From NCBI RefSeq assembly GCF_013137895.1, contig NZ_CP053538.1, positions 3,007,001 to 3,071,000 of the forward strand: DNA of 64,000 nt, in the 5' to 3' direction. Within the stretch, counting starts at the first letter, position 1; each line of letters opens with the position of its first letter. Source of the DNA: Hymenobacter taeanensis (GTDB lineage Bacteria; Bacteroidota; Bacteroidia; Cytophagales; Hymenobacteraceae). Positions 27,379 to 36,184 of the stretch are shown in pieces. Below the pieces are notes generated by a model. It saw only the letters and a program-made list of their open reading frames with translations, made no database searches and was not told the DNA's origin. The position numbers were made by a program, and so were the translations under genes.

Positions 27379-27627
27379 ATGCAGGCCCTTATTCAGAGCG
27401 AAGCCGTTTTGCCTTCCGCTATCGGCATTCAAGTAGTGGGGGAGGTGGCCTACATCATAGACGACTATGATTCTCTCTTGCTATATCAACTCAACGCAGC
27501 TTCTCTAGCCGCTGGCGGAACAGGCTTGCCCCTGATGGGTTCTGGGGCTACGCCAGTACGGGAGCAGGGCTTTTGGCTAACGCTGGCTAAAAGCGCGGGG
27601 TATATAGTGTACCCAGGATATCATTGA
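27379..27627 (+). pseudogene. Beta-propeller-like (possibly DUF6929) fragment
   Basis: This 82-residue frame contains LPSAIGIQVVGEVAYIIDDY, then LLYQLNAASLA and, shortly after, MGSGATPVREQGFWLTL. These two phrases resemble the start and a later strand of beta-propeller-like DUF6929 proteins of Bacteroidota, which are normally three to four times longer. The intervening part seems deleted and the frame ends soon after. I infer a deletion remnant; the family name is from memory. No promoter or operon context supports expression. Confidence 0.35.
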
Positions 27628-27779
27628 GCGCGTTGTACGGCGCCTTGCGCTAGCACTCCGCCCCTTTCTGGCCCGGTAGGCAGGGCCCGCAGCGCCGGTT
27701 ACCCTACTGGCGATGGCCACGCCGCCCCGATTGCCGTATAGTCTTGGGTAATAATATTGGTTGTTTTCTTCCGCGATTT

Positions 27780-28049
27780 ATGGACAAGCTTCTGCGCTTA
27801 ATTGCTTCCCCTGGCGGCCGGGTCGCTCGCATTGCCGTCGGCACCATCCTCATTGGTACAGGCTTGGCGAAGGGGCGCCAAAGCTGGGGCCTGACCGCAG
27901 CTGGCTTGCTGCCGCTGGCTATGGGCGCCTTCGACTGGTGCCTGCTCTCTCCACTGGCAGGCCTACCCTTTGAGGGGCAGGAGCTGCGCACGGTGCTCGG
28001 GCCCGTACCCAAAACCGCCGGTGTGCATTCCCCGGGCAGCCATAAATAG
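27780..28049 (+). CDS. YgaP-like/DUF2892 membrane protein
   Basis: The protein has 89 residues from ATG 27780. It carries the DUF2892 pattern: a short amphipathic start (MDKLLRLIASPGGRVARIAV), a first helix (GTILIGTGLAKG), a second helix (LTAAGLLPLAMGAFDWCLLS) with the typical Cys, then LAGLPFEGQELR. In YgaP this segment anchors a rhodanese; such proteins are often found with sulfur-trafficking genes, and the sulfur operon ends just to the right. It lies on the opposite strand, convergent with that operon. Confidence 0.75.
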   Translation: MDKLLRLIASPGGRVARIAVGTILIGTGLAKGRQSWGLTAAGLLPLAMGAFDWCLLSPLAGLPFEGQELRTVLGPVPKTAGVHSPGSHK

Positions 28050-28122
28050 CTACCCTTTCTCCTGCTGCCCGCAAACTCGGCTGCCCAAGTTACTACACCA
28101 AGATAAATGTATGGTTGGGTAC

Positions 28123-28178
28123 CCCCCCTGTGGCTGCCATGCTGGCTCAGGTAGGCCAGCATAACAGCCACAGGGGGG
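28123..28178. repeat. Large stable hairpin between convergent genes
   Basis: CCCCCCTGTGGCTG (28123-28136) pairs with CAGCCACAGGGGGG (28165-28178), and ATGCTGGC (28139-28146) with GCCAGCAT (28155-28162), with a 2x2 internal loop and an eight-base apical loop. No T-tract follows on either strand, so it is not a textbook terminator, but it sits between convergent transcripts. Confidence 0.8.
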
Positions 28179-28204
28179 CAGCCGGCTTTCCGGCGTTTAG
28201 GGCC

Positions 28205-28527
28205 CTACCTGGGTAGCACTCCTTGCGAAGTGATGAAGCCAGTTTGGTACATACGTTGCAGCTCCAGAGGCTGGCCCTGCACAAATACAGTATGCTGGTG
28301 GCTGTTCCTGGAGTTTTCGGCTTTAATATACCCTTTCAGGCTCAGAGCACTCTTTGTGTAGCTGCCCATCTGGTGCAGCTGGTTCTGGCCATAGGTGCCT
28401 TTGAGGTTCTTCTCAAACATTTTTGCTCTGACAGCCGGGGGTAGGTGCTGCGTTCCAAGCCCACCATGCCGCCCACGAAGGCTTTGACGAACACCAACGG
28501 GCTGAACCGCCGCCAGTTTTCGCGCAA
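28205..28527 (-). pseudogene. MFS transporter N-terminal remnant with frameshift
   Basis: The minus-strand frame from 28527 reads RRFSPLVFVKAFVGGMVGLE then RSTYPRLSEQK, the first-helix signature of a Bacteroidota major facilitator group (typically NAFVGGMVGLERS). No further transmembrane helices follow. The frame shifts near 28420 into an unrelated polar stretch (GTYGQNQLHQMGSYTKSALS) that ends at 28205. Only about 40 residues of the transporter remain of the roughly 400 expected. I infer a truncated gene at a recombination scar beside the large hairpin. Confidence 0.5.
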
Positions 28528-28567
28528 GCCGAGCTTTTAAGCCACACGGAGATACGCTAGAAAATGG

Positions 28568-29092
28568 TTACGGGTGCACCAGCGCCCAGCCAGCGGCCTG
28601 GCGAATGATCAGCTCGCCGTTACCGGTAGGTACAATAGAGATGTAAGGCAGCATGTCATCCTTGGTCAGCTTATAGGCCTTCATTGAGTTAGCGCACTGC
28701 GCCAAGATTACGCCCGCCTGCTGCAGGGCCAACACGTCGGCCTCATAAGGCTGGTCTTTGCGGAACACTACCGTGCCGCCGCTGAACACTACCAGCTCCA
28801 GCTCCAGCCGGCCCTGCAGGCGCGGGTCTTCCAGAGCGTTCTTCATGTTGTGTAGGGTTTGGTTAATGAGCTTGGGGTCGCTACTATCGAGTTGATATAC
28901 TGCCCGGTAGTGGCCTTTAGTAGCTGGCGCGCCAGCGTAGCTAGCGGCTTTGGCAGCAAAGATAGCATTGGGCGGCAAGAGGACGGGCGGCGTGACGGGT
29001 GTGGTGGGCCTCGTTGCGGACGTTTGAGCCGTGGCGGTAAGGGCCGCGCCGATGAGTAGCAGCGTGGTAAGTAAGGGGCGAAGAGTTAGCAT
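28568..29092 (-). CDS. Periplasmic DsrE-like sulfur-carrier protein
   Basis: The protein has 174 residues with a signal peptide (LLTTLLLIGAALTATAQ) and a proline/threonine-rich linker. The DsrE-like alpha/beta fold follows: YRAVYQLDSSDPKLINQTLH, then ELELVVFSGGTVVFRKD and the loop AGVILAQCANSMKAYKLTKD, with a single cysteine at the position that carries persulfide sulfur in DsrE/TusD proteins. The signal peptide puts it in the periplasm. It is the last gene of the sulfur operon, just after the broken porin. A role in binding or relaying sulfane sulfur is inferred from family and context. Confidence 0.75.
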   Translation of the reverse strand: MLTLRPLLTTLLLIGAALTATAQTSATRPTTPVTPPVLLPPNAIFAAKAASYAGAPATKGHYRAVYQLDSSDPKLINQTLHNMKNALEDPRLQGRLELELVVFSGGTVVFRKDQPYEADVLALQQAGVILAQCANSMKAYKLTKDDMLPYISIVPTGNGELIIRQAAGWALVHP

Positions 29093-29134
29093 GGAGGCAA
29101 AGAATTATGGGTGGGTAGAAACGGGCCGGCGGCC

Positions 29135-30611
29135 TTAAAAGTCGTAATTCAGTTGAGCATTTAGCAGGTGCAGGCCTACCTTGTTGACGGCGTAGCGCAC
29201 CTCCCCGTAGGGGTTGCCCAGGCGGCCTTTGTACACGTAGAGCAACTGTCCGCGCAGCCCTGTGGCCCTGCCCGGGAAGGCATACGTCAGGGAGGCATTC
29301 AGTTGGCGATACGAGGGCATACTATACTTGTTCAGGCGGGTGTTTTTTACGTCGGGTAAGTAATAGTGGCCTAGCCGGCTTCGGCCTTTAGACCTGGCAC
29401 CCGGGCGAAGGTGTACCTCCCCAGCAGGGAGGCGGCGTGCACGCCCCCAAGCCTTCTTCCCGCTCCCGGGACAGAAACGTGTAAAATGGCTCGCGGCCCC
29501 ACTCGCGGTAGAACAGCCGGAGCCCGGTGCGGGTGATGTGAGTGTAGTTGCCGCTCACGCTCCAGGCCTCGCGCTGGTGGTTCAGGCGAGAGCTTAAGGC
29601 GTGGGCCTGGCGGCCGGGGGCACTGTAGGCCGGCTGCGAATTGGTGTTGCCGCCGGTGCCCACCGTGCGCTGGTAGTGGTACTGAGCACCCAACGTGAGC
29701 TGGCCCGTGCCCAGGATCCGGCCGGTGGTCAGCTCTGCGAAGCAGTCATTGAACAGGTTGTTGGCATAGTAGCTCTAGGCCTGGGCCATAGTGCGCGGGC
29801 TAAGCTGCCGGCTGACGCCCGCAAACCCCAGCCCACAGCTGCGGAGATTGCCCGCGTACTGAGCCCGCTGGCCGGACTCCGTTACGCCCGTCGGGTAGAA
29901 GCCCACCGAACCGGCAACGGACGTCCACTCAATGGTAGAGCGCACGGCCAGACCAGTCAGCCAGCCGGCTGAAACGGTGGTGCGGGGCACTTCATTTATT
30001 TCCAGCCACAACCCTTCGGCGTAGTTAGGGCTCAAGCGGCCATCCTGGGGGTTGAGCAGCGGGGTAGTGAGCAGCTGCCGGCTCAGAGTAAGGATGGAAT
30101 GCCGCCAGCGGTAGCACAGAAACAGCTCCTCCGCCCGCCCGGTAAGCCGGCGTCGCGTGGGGTTCGTCACGTCGAACAGGCCCACTTTGTTGCGGCTCAC
30201 GGCACTTGCCAGTGAGTCCGGCGTCACCAGATCATTGGAAGCCAGGTTGGCCCAGAAAAAGCCGCCTATCCTTACCTGCAGCCCATAGAAGGAAGCCGTT
30301 TTAAAACGGGCTCCGGCTCCTAGGCCACTGGCATAGTAATCGGGGTAAGAGCCCTCATTCACGCTACCCATCGTGTAGCTGCGCACCCGCCCGTGCCAGC
30401 ATCCCCGAGGGAAAGCCTCCGGCAGAGAACGGGCCCGCACCGTATCGGGCGCCACCGGGGTGGGGTATAGCGGCAGCTGCGTGTGCCCCATTATATCCGG
30501 GCCGGCGTGCTGCGCCCAGGCCACCACCGACAGCAGGCTAGTCAGTAAGAAGCGCTGGGTACGCGGCACCGCGGGCAAACTAGTTGGCCTTGGCCAGCTG
30601 CGGGTGGGCAT
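29135..30611 (-). pseudogene. Outer-membrane porin (OprD-like barrel) with stop and frameshifts
   Basis: A single barrel gene is broken in at least three places. The first 278 codons (30611-29775) have the aromatic beta-strand pattern of a porin (SGLGAGARFKTASFYGLQVR, LTGRAEELFLCYRWRHSILT). A TAG at 29775-29777 interrupts, but the same frame continues through SYYANNLFNDCFAELTTGRI and YHYQRTVGTGG. A frameshift near 29430 and another near 29375 then separate YTFARVPGLKAEAG from GHYYLPDVKNTRLNKYSM and the C-terminal strand ending LLNAQLNYDF. The terminal Phe is typical of outer-membrane barrels. The intact product would have allowed sulfur compounds or substrates through the outer membrane. The start overlaps the cytochrome gene by 32 bases. 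Confidence 0.75.
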
Positions 30612-31638
30612 CTTCGATGGGCTGATACGGCCCGTATTTGTGCTGGCGCGCCGAAAAGGAGTCGGTGTATGGCCCGAAGGGATGGTCCACGGGCTTTTTG
30701 CTGATATTAGGCCAGTCCCTGGGCGTGTTCAGGTGCGGCCGAGGCTGGGAGTTGACGAAGGCGGCCACGTCCCAAGCCTGCTCGTCAGTGAGCTGGGGGT
30801 GGTCGAAGGTCGTGCCAAAGGGCATGGCGGCCTTCACGTACTTGGCTAGGTTGGTGACCCGGTACAGGCCCGCACCGTCATTGTAGCTATGCCTTCCCCA
30901 GAGCGGCGGGTACTGGTACTCGCGCCCGTCGGCCTGCGGCTTGCCTTCTCCGTTGGGGCCGTGGCAGCTTTGGCACTTGGCGGCAAACACCGCCTTGCCC
31001 ACTATCGGATCAGCAGCCCGCGGCAGGTAGGCCAGCTTCGTGAACCCGGTACCGTACACTTTTTTTCCCTTTGGAATGTCGTGGCCCAGCCAGTTGATGT
31101 AGGCCACGATGGCGCACATCTCCCGGCTGCTGTCATCTAGCGCCCGGCCGTTGAGGCTGCGCTCTATACAGTCGTTCACCCGCAGCTGGGTTGTGACCAT
31201 AGTGCCCGAGCGGGCCCGCAGCTTGGGGTAGGTAGCAGCCACGGCCAAGTAGTTGTTGGCAAAGCCCTTAGTGCCGGCATCGAGGTGGCAGTTCTGGCAG
31301 TTCATGCCGTTAGTCAGGTGTGCTACGGAACCCTGCGGCCCCAGATACCGGGCGGTGTGGGCAATCAGGTTACGGCCGTAGCGGATCTGCCAGCCGGCGG
31401 CGGTTCGGGGAATGGTCGCCGTGTCCGGGGCCGGGGTAGCCGGCCGGTGGTAGCTGCCGGGTGGGGGTGGCCCCTGGCTGGCTTCATTCGCCACGGATAC
31501 TGCCGGAGCAGCAGTGTTGGGCCAGTAAAGCTGGATTAGCACAGTGGTCACAACCAGCGCCAGCGCGACTGTAATCAGCAGCAGCACCTGTACCAGCCCC
31601 GAGAGGCGCGCAACAATGGGTTCCTCAGAAGGCTCCAT
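30580..31638 (-). CDS. Dihaem cytochrome c, thiosulfate dehydrogenase (TsdA)-like
   Basis: The protein has 352 residues. An N-terminal membrane anchor (LVQVLLLITVALALVVTTVL) precedes a Pro/Thr-rich linker and two cytochrome c domains with haem motifs CQNCH (about residue 114) and CQSCH (about residue 217). Between them, VNDCIERSLNGRALDD holds a cysteine where TsdA proteins have the axial Cys ligand of the active-site haem. The end has LTDEQAWDVAAFVNSQPRPH, also TsdA-like. TsdA interconverts thiosulfate and tetrathionate in the periplasm. Its place in an operon with a CstB-like enzyme and sulfur transporters supports thiosulfate oxidation. Membrane anchoring is unusual, since many TsdA proteins are soluble. 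Confidence 0.82.
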   Translation of the reverse strand: MEPSEEPIVARLSGLVQVLLLITVALALVVTTVLIQLYWPNTAAPAVSVANEASQGPPPPGSYHRPATPAPDTATIPRTAAGWQIRYGRNLIAHTARYLGPQGSVAHLTNGMNCQNCHLDAGTKGFANNYLAVAATYPKLRARSGTMVTTQLRVNDCIERSLNGRALDDSSREMCAIVAYINWLGHDIPKGKKVYGTGFTKLAYLPRAADPIVGKAVFAAKCQSCHGPNGEGKPQADGREYQYPPLWGRHSYNDGAGLYRVTNLAKYVKAAMPFGTTFDHPQLTDEQAWDVAAFVNSQPRPHLNTPRDWPNISKKPVDHPFGPYTDSFSARQHKYGPYQPIEDAHPQLAKAN

Positions 31639-31684
31639 GACAGGCGTAGGCTAGAAGATAGGGGAGGACAATAATCAGTTAGCC

Positions 31685-32095
31685 CTACATGGGCAACCTC
31701 TCGCGCAGAGCACTGTAGGTCCAGGTGCCGGCCAGGGCCGCAAGAATCAGCACGGCCGCACCGGATACCCCACTGCCCAGCTGGGCGAACATAGGCCCGG
31801 GGCAGGCCCCAGTCAGGGCCCAGCCCAGCCCGAAAATGGTGCCCCCGATCCACGTGCCGTGGTTGTACTTCTTATTAGCCAGCTTTATCTCCTCGCCGTT
31901 GATGGTTTTGAGGTGGTTGCGCTTGATGAGCTGAATGGAAATCAGGCCCACTGCAATGGCTGAGCCGATGATGCCATACATATGGAAGCTCTGGAAGCGA
32001 AACATCTCCTGAATGCGCCACCAGCTTACCACTTCGCTTTTAGTCAGGACGATGCCAAACAGTACGCCCAGCACCAGGTATTTCAGATTTTTCAT
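31685..32095 (-). CDS. YeeE/YedE (DUF6691) half-transporter
   Basis: The protein has 136 residues with about four transmembrane helices and the YeeE/YedE signature GLGWALTGACPGPMFAQLG with its conserved cysteine. YeeE/YedE proteins (TsuA) carry thiosulfate or sulfane sulfur across the inner membrane by relay between conserved cysteines. In many bacteria the two halves are separate genes; the other half is encoded at 32766-33326, with a methyltransferase gene between. Start is MKNLKYLVLGVLFGIVLTKS. It lies 46 bases upstream of the cytochrome gene in the same operon. Confidence 0.87.
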   Translation of the reverse strand: MKNLKYLVLGVLFGIVLTKSEVVSWWRIQEMFRFQSFHMYGIIGSAIAVGLISIQLIKRNHLKTINGEEIKLANKKYNHGTWIGGTIFGLGWALTGACPGPMFAQLGSGVSGAAVLILAALAGTWTYSALRERLPM

Positions 32096-32116
32096 GTCAA
32101 GTAACAGAAGAAAAGA

Positions 32117-32740
32117 TTAGGAGCGCGTGGCCAGCAGGCGCACGATATTGGCCGGACCCGAGTGGAAGCTGCCCTCGTGCAGGACTACGCCCAGCTCGTG
32201 GTTTTCCCGCACCGTGAGCCCCATAAAGTCCTGGGCCAGAATGTCGGGGGTATAGAGTAGTTCGGCCGACTTGGGGCCGCCGGAAGGCAGGCCCAGCTGG
32301 CGGGGACTGAAGGCTTCTAGAAATAGTTGCCCCCCGGGCGCCAGGCTTTGGGCCGCCGCTGCATGCACGGCCCAGCGGGCTACGGGCGGCAGGTGGGCGT
32401 AAATCAGGCCGATGGCGTCATAGTGCCCGGGCTGCTGCCAGCGCAGGCTGGTCACATCGTCCACCTGGTAGTCCAGGTGCACACCCTGGGCCACGGCCAA
32501 GCGCTGGGCTTTGGCGCGGGCCTCGTCGCTGAAGTCCACGGCCGTTACCTGCCAGCCGTGCCGAGCGGCGTACACCGCGTTGCGGCCCTCGCCCTCGGCC
32601 AGCAGCAGCAGCCGACCGGGCGGCAGCTTATCCAACTGCTGGCGGAAGTACGTGTTGGGTTCAGTGCCGTAGGCGTACGCCTCGCTTTCGTAACGGGCAT
32701 CCCAGAACTCGGCGGCCGCGGGGTGGGGGACGGTATGCAT
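32117..32740 (-). CDS. Class I SAM-dependent methyltransferase (TehB/TPMT-like)
   Basis: The protein has 207 residues. It starts with FWDARYESEAYAYGTEPNTY, followed by motif I LLLLAEGEGRNAVYAARHGW and motif II VTAVDFSDEARAKAQRLA. The N-terminal phrase and E-G-E-G-R-N loop match the TehB/thiopurine-methyltransferase-like group that methylates soft nucleophiles such as tellurite, selenium compounds or thiols. Its position between the two YeeE/YedE half-genes suggests methylation of a sulfur species, which is an inference. Gaps to the neighbours are 21 and 25 bases. Confidence 0.85.
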   Translation of the reverse strand: MHTVPHPAAAEFWDARYESEAYAYGTEPNTYFRQQLDKLPPGRLLLLAEGEGRNAVYAARHGWQVTAVDFSDEARAKAQRLAVAQGVHLDYQVDDVTSLRWQQPGHYDAIGLIYAHLPPVARWAVHAAAAQSLAPGGQLFLEAFSPRQLGLPSGGPKSAELLYTPDILAQDFMGLTVRENHELGVVLHEGSFHSGPANIVRLLATRS

Positions 32741-32765
32741 GGCAGGATGGTGGAGAGTAAGCCAG

Positions 32766-33326
32766 TTAAAATAGCAACGGATAGAACACCCAAGTCATCA
32801 GCAGACCGCCTACAAAGAAGCCAATCACGGCCACCAGCGACACCCACTGCAGGTTGGAGAGGCCCGAGATGGCGTGTCCTGAGGTGCAGCCCCCGGCGTA
32901 CCGCGTACCAAAGCCGACGAGGAAGCCCCCCAGCACCAAGAATACCCAACCTTTCCAGTTGGAGAGATTCTCGAGGGCGAACAACTCTTTAGGAAGCAGG
33001 CCAGAGAAGTCAGTCAGGTGCATCTGCGCTTTCAGGTCGCGCACTGTTTCCGGAGAAATAGCAATGACATCGGCGTGGCCCAGGAGTTGGTAGCCGATAA
33101 AGCCGCCGATGCCGATGCCGAGCACGAAAAATAGGTTCCAGATTTCCGCCCGCCAGTTGTAGGTCAGGAAGGGAATACCGGCGGGCACGCAAGCGGCGCA
33201 TACGTGGCGCAGCGAGGAGCTGATGCCCAGGGCCTTATTGCCGATGAGCAGCAGAGCGGGGACGGTCAACCCAATCAAGGGACCGGCCACGTACCAGGGC
33301 CAGGGCTGGCGAAGTAACTCAAGCAT
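32766..33326 (-). CDS. YeeE/YedE sulfur half-transporter
   Basis: The protein has 186 residues with about four to five transmembrane helices. The signature [20 protein letters not shown] with its cysteine is characteristic of the YeeE/YedE family. A loop with CAACVPAG near residue 43 offers two more cysteines that could relay sulfane sulfur. Together with the DUF6691 half encoded 670 bases downstream it should form one thiosulfate/sulfane-sulfur importer in the inner membrane. It lies 106 bases downstream of the rhodanese gene. Confidence 0.88.
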   Translation of the reverse strand: MLELLRQPWPWYVAGPLIGLTVPALLLIGNKALGISSSLRHVCAACVPAGIPFLTYNWRAEIWNLFFVLGIGIGGFIGYQLLGHADVIAISPETVRDLKAQMHLTDFSGLLPKELFALENLSNWKGWVFLVLGGFLVGFGTRYAGGCTSGHAISGLSNLQWVSLVAVIGFFVGGLLMTWVFYPLLF

Positions 33327-33432
33327 AAAATGGAATCAGAAAGAAATATGGAGCGAAAAGGGTTTCAGCCTGCTAGTAACGGCGGCTGGCTGGAGCTCCT
33401 GAAATATGCTGAAAGCATAAGGAGTAGAGACT

Positions 33433-33771
33433 TTACCGAACCAGTTGTTCGGGCCAGTCCAGCACCCCGCCTAGTAGGTTGGATACATGCTCAAATCCGA
33501 CCTTGGAGAGCTGGCCGGCGGCAGTGGCTGAGCGTGCCCCGCTGCGACAGTACACGTAGGTAGGTTTGGCTTTATCCAGCGCCGCCACACGCTGCGCGAA
33601 GTCGGGGGCAGTAACATCGATGTTGACCGCCCCGGGCAGGTGGCCGCCTGCAAACTCATCGGGGCGGCGCACGTCCAGCAGAACGATACCGGGCTGGCGT
33701 AGGGCAGCGGAAAACTCAGCGGGCTTCAAATCCTGATAAGCTTTGGAAGCAGAATTAAAGAGACCAAACAT
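33433..33771 (-). CDS. Single-domain rhodanese
   Basis: The protein has 112 residues from the ATG at 33769-33771; a longer frame to 33957 would overlap the upstream gene. The rhodanese fold is complete: VLLDVRRPDEFAGGHLPGAV, then the active-site loop PTYVYCRSGARSATAAGQLS with the catalytic cysteine, and the ending NLLGGVLDWPEQLVR. It moves sulfane sulfur from persulfide or thiosulfate to an acceptor thiol in the cytoplasm. It sits between the CstB-like enzyme and the sulfur importer genes. Confidence 0.92.
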   Translation of the reverse strand: MFGLFNSASKAYQDLKPAEFSAALRQPGIVLLDVRRPDEFAGGHLPGAVNIDVTAPDFAQRVAALDKAKPTYVYCRSGARSATAAGQLSKVGFEHVSNLLGGVLDWPEQLVR

Positions 33772-33833
33772 GGTGTAAACAGCGGTTAAAATTGAACCAA
33801 AAGTGTAGCCAAGGGCGGCACTCTCCGGCAATA

Positions 33834-35189
33834 TTAGTGAGCGGCCGAAGCCGACTGGAAGGATTTCACGGCTTCGCCCAAATCCAGCACTTCGGTGCCA
33901 GGCAGCGTGTCGGCCACGATGCTGGAGCCCGCCGCCGAGCGGTAGCCACCGGCGCAATGCACTACCACCGGCTTATCCGTGTGAATCTCGCTGGCCCGCT
34001 CCCGCAGCTCGGGCAGCGGCACGCTAAGGGCACCGGCGAAGATGGGCTCATTGCGGTGCTCGGTAGCCGAGCGAATGTCCACGATAGTGTACTGCTCCGG
34101 GTGCTGGCGGAACTGCTCCACATCCAGCTTCGGCATGGTGACCTCAATGGCCGGCGTACCCACCAGCGCACCTTTGATCAAGGCTTCGTATCCGATTTTG
34201 GCCGTTTTCTGAATCAGATCCTCTCGTGTGGCCTCGTCGGCCGCAATTAGGTAAAACTGCTCTTCGGGTCCAACAATCGAGCCCAGCCAAGTTTCAAACT
34301 TGCCACCCTGTTGGATGTTGATGGCGCCATTCACGTGGCCTTTTTTGAACTCGGCTTCGGGTCGGGTGTCAATGATAATGGTACCGGCTTCCAGGGCAGT
34401 GCCTGAAGCCAAACGGTTCACTTGCAGCAAGCTCGGCTTATAGCTGGGGGCGCCAGCTTTATTCAGGGCCACGTCGTAGCCGAAATACTTGGGAACGAAG
34501 GGCTGGTCAGCAAGCAGCTCTTTTACGAACTCTTCCTCGCTCAGCTCGCGTAACATTGGGTTGCCGAACTTCTCGTCGGCTATGGTGCTGCTGTTAGCCC
34601 CGCTCAGGGCCTTGCCGCAGAGGGATCCCGCGCCGTGGGCGGGGTACACCAACACTGTACCGACCAGGGGCATCAGCTTGTCTCGCAGCGAGTGATACAT
34701 CTGCCGGGCCAACTCTTCGCGCTTGGCCGTCATGTTGCCGGCCTTCTCACGCAAGTCGGGGCGGCCTACGTCCCCGATAAAGAGCGTATCACCAGTGAAT
34801 ACGGCTTCATCTTTGCCTTCGCGGCTGAGCACAATGCTGATGGAATCGGGCGAGTGGCCGGGGGTGTTCAGGGCCCGGAAGGTGAGCTTGCCCACGGTAA
34901 ACTCCTGACCTTCATCGAAAGCCTCATGGGCGTAATCGGCCCCCAGCAGCTTACTCACCCGGATGGTGGCGCTGGTAGTCTGGGCAATTTCTAAGTGCGA
35001 GGACACGAAGTCGGCGTGGGGGTGGGTCTCGATGACGCTCACGATTGTAGCGTCGTTGGCCTTGGCGTAGTTGTAGTATGGCTGTGGGTCGCGGGCCGGA
35101 TCGATGAGCACGATTTCACGGGCGCACTCGCTGAGGATGGCATAGGAGAAATGGGCCAGGCCCTTGTCTTCAAACTGTTCGATTTTCAT
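33834..35189 (-). CDS. CstB-like persulfide dioxygenase/sulfurtransferase
   Basis: The protein has 451 residues from the ATG at 35187-35189. The metallo-beta-lactamase part (about 1-245) has VIETHPHADFVSSHLEIAQ, ALNTPGHSPDSISIVL and VFTGDTLFIGDVGRPDL, which bind the iron of persulfide dioxygenases. The central rhodanese-like part has no catalytic cysteine (FYLIAADEATRED), while the C-terminal rhodanese has VVVHCAGGYRSAAGSS. The CstB layout predicts oxidation of persulfides to sulfite and, with a second persulfide, to thiosulfate. It is the second gene of the TauE-led transcript; products could feed the exporter and the TsdA-like cytochrome. The paralogue at 14.2-15.6 kb is very similar in all motifs. 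Confidence 0.88.
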   Translation of the reverse strand: MKIEQFEDKGLAHFSYAILSECAREIVLIDPARDPQPYYNYAKANDATIVSVIETHPHADFVSSHLEIAQTTSATIRVSKLLGADYAHEAFDEGQEFTVGKLTFRALNTPGHSPDSISIVLSREGKDEAVFTGDTLFIGDVGRPDLREKAGNMTAKREELARQMYHSLRDKLMPLVGTVLVYPAHGAGSLCGKALSGANSSTIADEKFGNPMLRELSEEEFVKELLADQPFVPKYFGYDVALNKAGAPSYKPSLLQVNRLASGTALEAGTIIIDTRPEAEFKKGHVNGAINIQQGGKFETWLGSIVGPEEQFYLIAADEATREDLIQKTAKIGYEALIKGALVGTPAIEVTMPKLDVEQFRQHPEQYTIVDIRSATEHRNEPIFAGALSVPLPELRERASEIHTDKPVVVHCAGGYRSAAGSSIVADTLPGTEVLDLGEAVKSFQSASAAH

Positions 35190-35279
35190 GACCAAAGCGG
35201 TTGGGAGGTGGGTGGAAACAAAAAAAATCTCAGGAGAGGTAAACTGGGAAACGAGAATTACTGGGTAAGGATCAGCTGC

Positions 35280-36095
35280 TTAAGGGGTGAATACCAGTTC
35301 GCGTAGCAGGATGAAGGTGCCCATGGCCAGAGTAAACCAGCCGAAAGCGGGCTTAAGCTTGGCGCCTGGGATGAAGCGAGCTAGGTACGTGCCTAGCACA
35401 ATTCCCACTAGGGCAAAGGCCAGAAAGCCGAGCAGAAAAGTCCAGGCAATGGGAGTGCCGGCGCTTAAATCGCCCGTAAAGCCAATGAGGGAGTTTAGGG
35501 CGATAATGGCCAGGGAAGTGCCCACGGCCAGCTTCATGGGCAGGCGGGCGCCCAGCACCAGGGCCGGAATAATCAGGAAGCCCCCACCCGCGCCCACGAA
35601 GCCTGTGAGCGTGCCCACAACCAGGCCAATGCCCAGAATCAGTGGGTAGTTGAGGGCATGCTGCTGGTGCAGTTCTTCGTCGAGCACCTCCTCCGCTTGC
35701 CTGCTACGGATCATGGAGGTAGCCGCAACAACCATCAGCACCGCGAAGGCCACCAGAACCAGTAGGTCTTTGGTAAAGACAATACTACCGATGGTGAACA
35801 GCTCGTGCGGAATGGCGGGCATAAGCAGCTTGCGCACCGCAAACACGGCCAGCAGCGAAGGAATCAGAAACACAATAGCCGTTTTTAACGACACCAGCCC
35901 TTTACGAAAGTAGCCCGAGGCCCCCACCACGGAGGTGGAGCCCACCACAAACAAGGAATAGGCCGTGCTCAGCACCGGGCTCACGCCCATCAGGTACACC
36001 AGCACCGGCACGGTAAGGATGGAGCCCCCGCCCCCCATAATACCGAGGGAGAGGCCAATGAAAATAGCCGCGAAGTAGCCGATATAGTGTAGCAT
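35280..36095 (-). CDS. TauE/SafE-family sulfite exporter
   Basis: The protein has 271 residues with about eight transmembrane helices. The two family repeats begin with [20 protein letters not shown] and [20 protein letters not shown]. TauE/SafE proteins export sulfite, sulfoacetate or related anions. Here it probably removes sulfite made by the CstB-like enzyme encoded directly downstream. It is the first gene after the arsR terminator, and the space upstream contains a palindrome and a ten-base word shared with the arsR promoter, so it should be controlled by that repressor. Confidence 0.9.
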   Translation of the reverse strand: MLHYIGYFAAIFIGLSLGIMGGGGSILTVPVLVYLMGVSPVLSTAYSLFVVGSTSVVGASGYFRKGLVSLKTAIVFLIPSLLAVFAVRKLLMPAIPHELFTIGSIVFTKDLLVLVAFAVLMVVAATSMIRSRQAEEVLDEELHQQHALNYPLILGIGLVVGTLTGFVGAGGGFLIIPALVLGARLPMKLAVGTSLAIIALNSLIGFTGDLSAGTPIAWTFLLGFLAFALVGIVLGTYLARFIPGAKLKPAFGWFTLAMGTFILLRELVFTP

Positions 36096-36112
36096 GGATG
36101 AACGGGTGAACG

Positions 36113-36141
36113 TATGAATTCATGAAAGATTGTTCATGTAT
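36113..36141. promoter_or_regulatory. Candidate operator upstream of the TauE operon
   Basis: The palindrome ATGAATTCAT (36113-36122) is followed by TGTTCATGTA (36131-36140). The same ten bases recur at 36507-36516 in the arsR promoter region. Shared words before both transcripts suggest binding by the ArsR-family protein encoded between them. Confidence 0.5.
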
Positions 36142-36146
36142 TTGGC

Positions 36147-36184
36147 AAAAAAGCTGGCTCCCACTACAGGAACGTGCAGCCAGC
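36147..36184 (-). terminator. Terminator at the end of arsR
   Basis: On the minus strand GCTGGCT (36184-36178) pairs with AGCCAGC (36159-36153), followed by TTTTTTG. The stem overlaps the stop codon region of the ArsR-type gene, so arsR is separated from the TauE transcript. Confidence 0.7.

Noticed and set aside
28123..28178. Large hairpin considered as a rho-independent terminator
   Set aside because: No T-tract follows on either strand, so it is reported as a repeat instead.
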